This document shows positions 39,401-47,555 of a stretch of DNA of 64,000 nucleotides, piece after piece. Source of the DNA: Pterois miles (taxonomy: Eukaryota > Chordata > Actinopteri > Perciformes > Scorpaenidae). Within the stretch, counting starts at the first letter, position 1, and every line of letters begins with the position of its first letter. A model generated the notes under the pieces. It was given only the letters and a program-made list of their open reading frames with translations. It was not told the origin of the DNA and ran no database searches. A program made the position numbers and the translations under genes. The stretch lies in contig CAMQGK010000130.1 of NCBI GenBank assembly GCA_947000775.1, positions 3,540,001-3,604,000 on the forward strand. Reading direction: 5' to 3'.

Positions 39401-42400
39401 CGCAATTGCTGAATATAAAGACTGATTTCACCTTGAGTCAGGTATGCAGAACCCTTAGAGACTGACTGGATCAAATTGAATCTGTGGGCTTCATGACAAT
39501 CTGATCTGTTGGCCTTCTTTGCAGCTCCACACATGCATTACAGGATCTTAAAAACGTGGTGGCAAATGAATCCTTTGACAGCAGTTTTGCATTGTGCTCT
39601 GTGTGTATCGCATTTTATCGCTGTAATGAGGCAAGTTATTGTTACAGTCAGCACAATTAAACTCAGTTAGTCTCCACCATGACATCCTGTGAGAGGAAAA
39701 TATTGATCCTTCACTACCTTGACATTTTTGGAAGTTGGAGAGAGTTTGTTGTGTAGTGCACAAACAAACTTAGCACATATTAAATTACCCACAAGGCCTA
39801 GTCAGACGTGCTTTTGCATTAATTCCTCCCATCGCTGCCTCATTAACATCTTTTAAGATCCTCAAACCAATATTTTATTGAAAGCATGTAAAGAAAGGAC
39901 ACTTGGGATGGCAGATAGCACATGTACAGTAGGTGTGAGCTCATATCTATTTAAAGTAAAACATTTAGCAGAGTTACAGCGCTGCAGCCTCTCCTGAGGC
40001 TGACAAATTCAGTAAATCCCCATCTAGTCTGCTGTCCCTGCTAACAAAATCACAGGAGGCCAGATGCCTGCTAATGTTGGACGGGCAGGCTGGCTGCAAA
40101 CTGTAAATTATGCACTCCATGTTCCTGGTAAATGTGCATACTAATTACTATGGTATGGTGCATGTAGATGCCTCAGATTCCAACAGTGATGGCTGCCTGC
40201 CATGTGTATGTTGCATTAAGGGTAAGCAACCCAGTCTCACGGGAAGGCAGAACGTCTTGCTCCAATGGAGGCACTTTGTTGGTGTTTTAATTTAGTTGAA
40301 CTGAAATTCATTGTTGAAAAATCCACTGCAGCAAAGGCAGCTCTGGTGAAGGACTAAAGCTACCAATGTGCATAAAAAAAAACAGGTCAGGTCACTACTT
40401 TTTAAGGATTGACAAGTCCATCAGGACAGCTCAGTCAGTCATGATGAACAAATACCAATCTTTCCTAAAGCTACAAACAGGAGAACGTAAACTTCATCGG
40501 CAGGTGCATGGTGATATTGTATGAACCACTTTCGGACACAATAATAACATACATGAACTGTTAAAAAGAGTGATTGAGTGAAAGAGGAGTTGTCCTTAGT
40601 GGAGGAGGCACATTACCTTCTAACGTCACCAGAAGACAGGAGTCACACAGGCTTTGCCCTCATGGGAAGGTGTATAAATAGCACATTACAAAGACATTTT
40701 ACATGTTATGAGGACGGGGTCTTGTTCGCGAGTGAGGGAACTGGCCGGAGAATTGGATCAGCGGGGGCAGTATTGCATTTGCTTTACCGCACCGTTGTGA
40801 CGAAAAGAGAGCTGAGTGGGGAGGCAAAGCTCTCTATCTATCTATCTCCTACTCTCACCTCTGGTCATGAGGGCTCACCGAAAGAAATAGATCGCAGGTA
40901 CAAGCGGCGGAAATGGGTTTTCTCAGGAGGGTGGCTGGCGTCTCCCTTAGAGATAAGGTGAGAAGCTCAGCCATCTGTGAGGGACTCGGAGTAGAGCCGC
41001 TGCTTCTTTGCGTTGAAAGGAGCCAGTTGAGGTGGTTCGGGCATCTGGTAAGGATTCCTCCCTGGGCGCCTCCCTAGGGAGGTGTTCCAGGCACGACCAG
41101 CTGGGAGGAGGCCCCGGGGAAGACCCAGGACTAGTTGGAGAGATGATATCTCCACACTGGCCTGGGAACACCTCAGGATCCCCCAGTCAGAGGGGGGCTT
41201 AATGTGGCCTGGAAAGGGAAATTTGGGGTCCCCTGCTGAAGCTGTTGCCCCTGCGACCCGACCCCGGATAAGTGGTTGATGAAGAGGATGAGGACGCATG
41301 TTGGGCTTTTCACGTGTCATTTTTCACGTCATGCAACAAAACTGCTCAATTAGTTTTAGGAAAAACATGGTTGGACTTGAAATAAATGCATAAACTTTGT
41401 AAAATATGGACGAAAACAACGTAACACAACTGTGTAAAACCTGTTGCTAACGTAACTTTTTAAAAAAAACACACATCTCCTGATACACAAGTGCTGCATT
41501 TGTTGGACCCATCCACCTCCCCTTCCACCCATTAAGGAGTCTCTCTTTTTATTATACATCACTAGCTCTGAGTGTAGCGTATTTACATGGATTTATACAT
41601 TTGCATTGCAGTCGGTACAGACTACATGGCGTACAAATGATTCAGCCATGTCTAGAGGGCAATTTGTGAAATCTGATCTGCAACATCTTTAAAAAGTCTT
41701 GCGAGACTCACTACCTGGCACCTTATCCTCAGCTTAACTATTCAAGATCAATACTGAAACTATTTGAGGTCAATGCCTAACCTTAACCATCTCACAAGGG
41801 TTTCCCCAAACTGTGGGCACTACCAAATGATACGTGAAAAGCAAGAAAGGCATTCTCACTGCACGCTAAATACATTGCACATTATGGTGTCATGCTGGAA
41901 TATCAGGAGTTTTATATGAGGATAATAGGAGGTTGAGACACCTGTCAATCAAGGCAAATGCATACCCACACAAACCCTGTCCAGCCTTTATATAATGTAA
42001 TTAACAGAGCAGTATTTTATTGCTGTAATTACCGCTAAAACTGACCCCAACTTGTTGAAATTGATTAACTGGGAGTTTCCCCTTGTAGTCTAATTTGAAC
42101 AAGCACCACATAGCCATTAGAGGAGCTGCATCTTAAGGGATTTCCTTATCAAATTAAACATTCAGCTGAGATGTTTGCCACTTGATTTCCATAAATCACC
42201 ATGTAAACAAAGCCCACGGTGAGTAACCGGTGTTTCCAAAGGGGACACCATGTAGTGCAATTACTAATTGGGCTTTCTCTGGACTGTAGAGACTTTGAAC
42301 TTTGTGAGATTCAGACTTAACTGAGGAAAAAATCGATCAGAAATTAGATTAAACTTAGCGGTAGTTGCACAGGGATGGAGAACCCTATAAAGCAGAGGTG

Positions 42401-45400
42401 ACAAAAGCTAAAAAAAAGTACTTGCAAGTCGACACCAGTGACACGTGTCTTCACTTGGACTTGAGCCTTTTGATCTAAAAGTACTTGACACCTTCATCAA
42501 CTAACATTAACACCATTTACCAGCAAGTCGACACTTTTTTAGTGAATAACTTCAGTTGCACTTGTTTTATCAAATAAATACAACTTTTTAAAAAGCGTTC
42601 ATGGTTTTTGTAAATTGAATGAACCGTATTACTATGCCGTTGGATTATGTATTTGGTAAAGAGCGTTTAACAACATGTTTAGGACTCTAAACTGTAGTTT
42701 AGGACTAAGGACTTGTCAGTCTTGACTTGGGACTTGTCCTGGGACATGCCTGTCTTGACATGGGACTTGAATGCCAAGACCTACCTGTGACTTGGTCCCA
42801 CCTCTGCTATAAAGTAGTGTTGTATTTGCTTTGTACCTTGGCGAGTCACATGACTAAGGATTAACCGACAGTGAAATTGTTCCTCCATCAGAGTCTGACT
42901 GATGCCAGATAGCCCCATAAAACTCTGACCGCTCAATACAACCACTGCATGGTTGAGGGGATCTTTATAATTGACACTATACAGCCTCATAATCGGTGAT
43001 ACATGTGTATATGAAAGCCATAATCACTTATTGATTTTCCTTATTAAATATACAAACAGTGGGATGTGGATTGAGCACAAGTGCTCATAATCAGGATGGA
43101 GGAAATATCTGAGTGCTGTTTCATATTTTTCCAATTATTTGATTTAATTCCTGTGATCATGTTATGACAGTCACATACCCAAAGGGGAAAAGGTGCTAAT
43201 TTCTCCTGCAAACAAGACACCTCGTCATATAAATTGGTTAGATATTAGAAACTCCTGAGCACTAACAAGCCTCCCAGTCTTTTATTTACCCAGAGCCCGA
43301 GGTGACTGGTTGCTTTCCCTCTGAAAAACTAAATGGTGTTCGTTTAATGCTTATGACATCCACATCATGGTAACTTACCTCACAAGGTTCAGGCAACAAA
43401 ACTACTTAGTTAGGTTTATATTATACACATATATACACACACACATATATATATATATATATATTTGTGTGTGTGTTTTTCTGAGTGACTGGGTGACTGG
43501 TTGATTTCCCTCTGAATAATAAATAAATGGTGTTAGATCCACTTCATGGTAACTTATCTCGCATGCGCTCAAAAGGACGAGGCGAGGTCAGCACAGTGCC
43601 ACTTTGAATCAGCGGGGAACGAAGACAGTTCAGGGCCGAGCCAAGGTGCAGATACAGATGTTGTTCCACATCAGCAGGGCCCTGTCCTAACCGAACTGCC
43701 CTCCAGAGTCCTGAATGATTACCATAAAGTGATGTATGTCAGCTGTTGTTTTGTTTTTGTGCTGTAGGAGTTTTTCAGCACTGCAGAGAGCCTGTGTCTC
43801 CAGAATGAACATGGCTCACAAAGGATATCATACATTTAAGTTTTAGGACGATTCACGATCTTTGCTTCTACATTTGTGCAGTTTGTTTACATCTTGCCAA
43901 ACAAGTTAACAGAATTACCAAGTCATGTTTGCAACGCATCCATGGGTGTACAGACAACTACCAGTGGATTGCTTTGATCCTGATGAAAATTTTAAAATAC
44001 GGTGATTCTCAGGCAAGCTCAGGTGTTATAGGTTCGTTTTTTTTCCCTGTGATTTCTAAGCAGGTATGTGGTCAGTTATTCATGATGGATATCAGAGATA
44101 ATGTTATCCTCAGAAAATGCAAGTCGTATAGCTTGTAATAATATGTATATTGTGTAGTCGTTCAAATCTGAGTCCAAGGACTGTGGTTTAGCTGCAAATT
44201 TGGGCAATTTGACCAAATCAGTGGGCCAAACTACTGTATATTAATTGACCTACTGTACATGCAACTGTCCCTTTCACTTCACACAGTATCTCAGCCTCAT
44301 GTAACCTATCCTCATACAACAGTTCGTATGATAACTTACAATTTTGTATTTGCAAACTCGTGTTTTCCTCCAAATGTCCAGCAACGTGATGTAAATTTGT
44401 GCTTATTACATGCATACAGTCTTCTCAAAATAAACTTATGTCTTCACAGGAAACATCTTAGGCAACAAAACTGCTCGGTTACATTCATCCAACAAAACTA
44501 CTTAGGTTAAGAAAAAGGTTGACTTGGTTAGGTTTAGGCTACTCCTTACATGGCGCTGTCACTCGTACTTACTGGTTCATGATTACGTGGATTATATATG
44601 AAGCAATTTTGTGGGAAACAAGACTTACAGTGCATTACTTTGCGTAGGTATCGCTACCAACGGTGTATGAGAATAGCCTCCCTGAAGAGGCCAACTAACA
44701 ACCTGAAAACCGCTATAGTATCTATAGAAACTAAAAGAGAAAGGGAAGCTGACTACTGAGGCAGGTATAGCAGTACAGTAGTGTAGTGCAGCAGCGTACG
44801 GCGCATAGTGATAGTTTGAGATATCTCAAATAATCACTATGTAGTCTCAGGTCAGTCAGATCAGAGTAGATGAAAATATATATAAAGGTCTAAACTTCCA
44901 AGCATCTCCACCCATTAGTCAGGAAGTGTTTGTGGCCTTTTAAAGGAAAAGGTTCAACTGATCGTCTTGATGGTGTATTTAATCATCTTAAGGGTTTTGT
45001 CGCCCAGGAGCTTTAGAGCAGAGGACAAGAGCAGAATGCAGAGAGGAGAGAGAGCGTCTGTCTCATTTGTCCTCTGTCCCAGCGATAGATTTTTAGTAAC
45101 CTGACTTGATTAAGATTCACTCTGAATTCAAGTTATTTGTCAGCTAAAATGACAAAAAAATAACTGGCTACAGCTTCTACAGCAGATATGAACATTTTCT
45201 GGTTTTCTCATGCAGTAAACTTATGGGTTTTCAGCTGTTTGTCGGGAAAAAACAGCAATTTGAAGATGTCACCTCAGGCTGTGGGAAAATGATGGGCACT
45301 GTTTCCTGACATGTTATAGACCAAATGATGAATTGACTGAATTTAAGTCCTACACACAAAAAACATCTTGTCATGTGAACTTTTGCAGCTTAATTTTTCA

Positions 45401-47517
45401 TTTAAACTCATTTTTTTATGCTCATTGCTCTGGTTCAACTCGTGGAAATATTAAATATTTTGCTTGTAAAAATCAGAGCTGTTAAACTTAAGGCAATAAC
45501 AACACGTTAATAGAAATTTGTTTTAACGTGACTAATTTCTTTAATGCATTAACACAGTTGGGCTCAGTTTTAAGGCTAGAGTGAAGATACTGGTATCATA
45601 TGAAACTAGAAAACCTCATGAATTCAGTGTTATCAACACTGACTTTCATTATATGTTCAAGCTCTATTCAGTAAATTCTAACTTTATCAAGATGTGTTTA
45701 AATAAGGGCTGTCAAAGGTAACGCAATAATAACACAAATTGCTTTTAATGCCACTAATTTCTCTTAGGCATTAACTTAACTTACAATTTTGAATTAAACC
45801 CTAAAAATCTGACGGGCTGCCAATCTTTTGGAGATTGTAGTTGGTTCAGTTTCATCATCATACGAAACTAGAAAACCGAAGGAATCCATTGGTTTCAACC
45901 ATGTCATACTAGCTTGTCGTGAAGGAGACTAATAAAATGGTTCAATCTAAATTGTGGCGAGGAAACGCTGGTATGGTACTGACACACGGACACACTGTCA
46001 GCTGTTGTTACCTGTTGGGCTGCAGTTTGCCATGTTATGATTTGAGCATATTTTTAATGCAAAAGTCAGAACCTGTGAGGGTTTCTGGACTATATTTGTC
46101 ATTGTTTTGTGTTATTAATTGATTTCCAATAATCAACATATATATATGCATTTGTATAAAGCAGCATATTTGCCCACTCATGTTGATAAGAGTGTTAACC
46201 CTCTGGGGTCAAAGCCATGTTTTGCTGTTTTTGGTCCACTTGGTCTCCTTTTGTAAAAATGACTCTAGAATGTCAACACTGTAGTGTTTTGTGCAAATTA
46301 TAATGAACACATAATTGATTAGAGTAAAAACTACTTGTGATTTTAGACCTACCAGCTGCTCCAGTAAGATCAGATGAATGCTGTTTTATTCCATTATGCA
46401 CGTCCACACATCAAGTATGGCCTCTCTTTCCTCAACAAACCCGACCCACTGCACCTTGTTGAATGTATTACTTTTATGAGGTCTCTGAAAAAACACTGTT
46501 GCTCCAAGCTGGATTACAAACCGTCTGAAAGGAATCAATCGCACCTGATGCCTTGTTAGAAAGCTACAGCTGCATGTTAAAGTATGTTTTAACATGTGTT
46601 AACTGTCTGATCTATGCTTTTTTCCCCCAAGATAACTGAATCAAAATTCATATTCAAATCATAGCTCAGTGTATTTGTAATCTAAAATTACTAGCAAAGT
46701 GAAATTTCTGAGTTTCATTTTTCAATTTAACTCTCTTTGTTTTAGTGTTTTATGTTCTGGCCCAACATAGAAATATGTCTGAATATATTTACTGGACTTT
46801 CTTTGATTCAGTGTGATCAAACTGCTGTTATTGTTTGTATTTCAGAAGCTCGGATCTCCAATTCAACGAATCGGACAGCAGTAAATCCACAAGTGGAAGG
46901 TGGGCGGTTTGGCACTTTAATTTCCTGTCCCAGCTCTGGAGCATCACATCTGAGAGCAGCAATACAGCTGCATAATCAGGCTCCACTGGCCTAAAGGGAG
47001 GCAGCAGAGAAGGAACAGGTCCACTAAGGATTAAGGTGAATAAAAGCAGACCATTTGTGCGGGTGTCAGAGGGAATGGGATGAATCTATCAGCAGGGCAG
47101 TCCTCCTGGTCAAACACTGTGCAGGCTTTATGCCGTTTTTGCTTGCTCTCCAGGTCGTACGCTGCTGCTGTTGCTGCTGCTGCTGCTGTACCTCCTGTAT
47201 AAGGTCAATAAAAGTAATGCAGCACAGAAGGAGGAACAGGCTGTGAATTATTTAGTGGGGGAAGATTTGAAATTTTCTCAATACTGCAGCGGCGGTAGGG
47301 GAAAAAGAAAAAAAAAAATTAACTCTCGCCCACGTTCAGACCTCATTACCTAATCAGCCCCTCATTTTCCCGCTGGTGTCCTGATCGGAGACGCAGCTCG
47401 GGGGCCTCGTCTCCTCTGGTGTGGGGTTTTAATCTCCTCAACAGGGTTGTCAGCATTTTGAGAACCACAAGAAAAACATTTGAATTAAAACAGCTCCTCA
47501 CACTGCTTCACACGCAA

Positions 47518-47555
<38 letters not shown>

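Noticed and set aside
40578..40961. 127-codon open frame, the second longest in the window
   Set aside because: Its second half is a frameshifted LINE reverse-transcriptase tail and the first half has no features; treated as retrotransposon debris.
43546..43767. 73-codon frame with hydrophilic sequence
   Set aside because: No family resemblance; neighbouring duplicated TGGTGTTAGATCC-like sequence suggests repeat debris.
46190..46560. TTAA followed by CCCTCTGGGG, resembling a piggyBac-type end
   Set aside because: No matching inverted end next to another TTAA was found.
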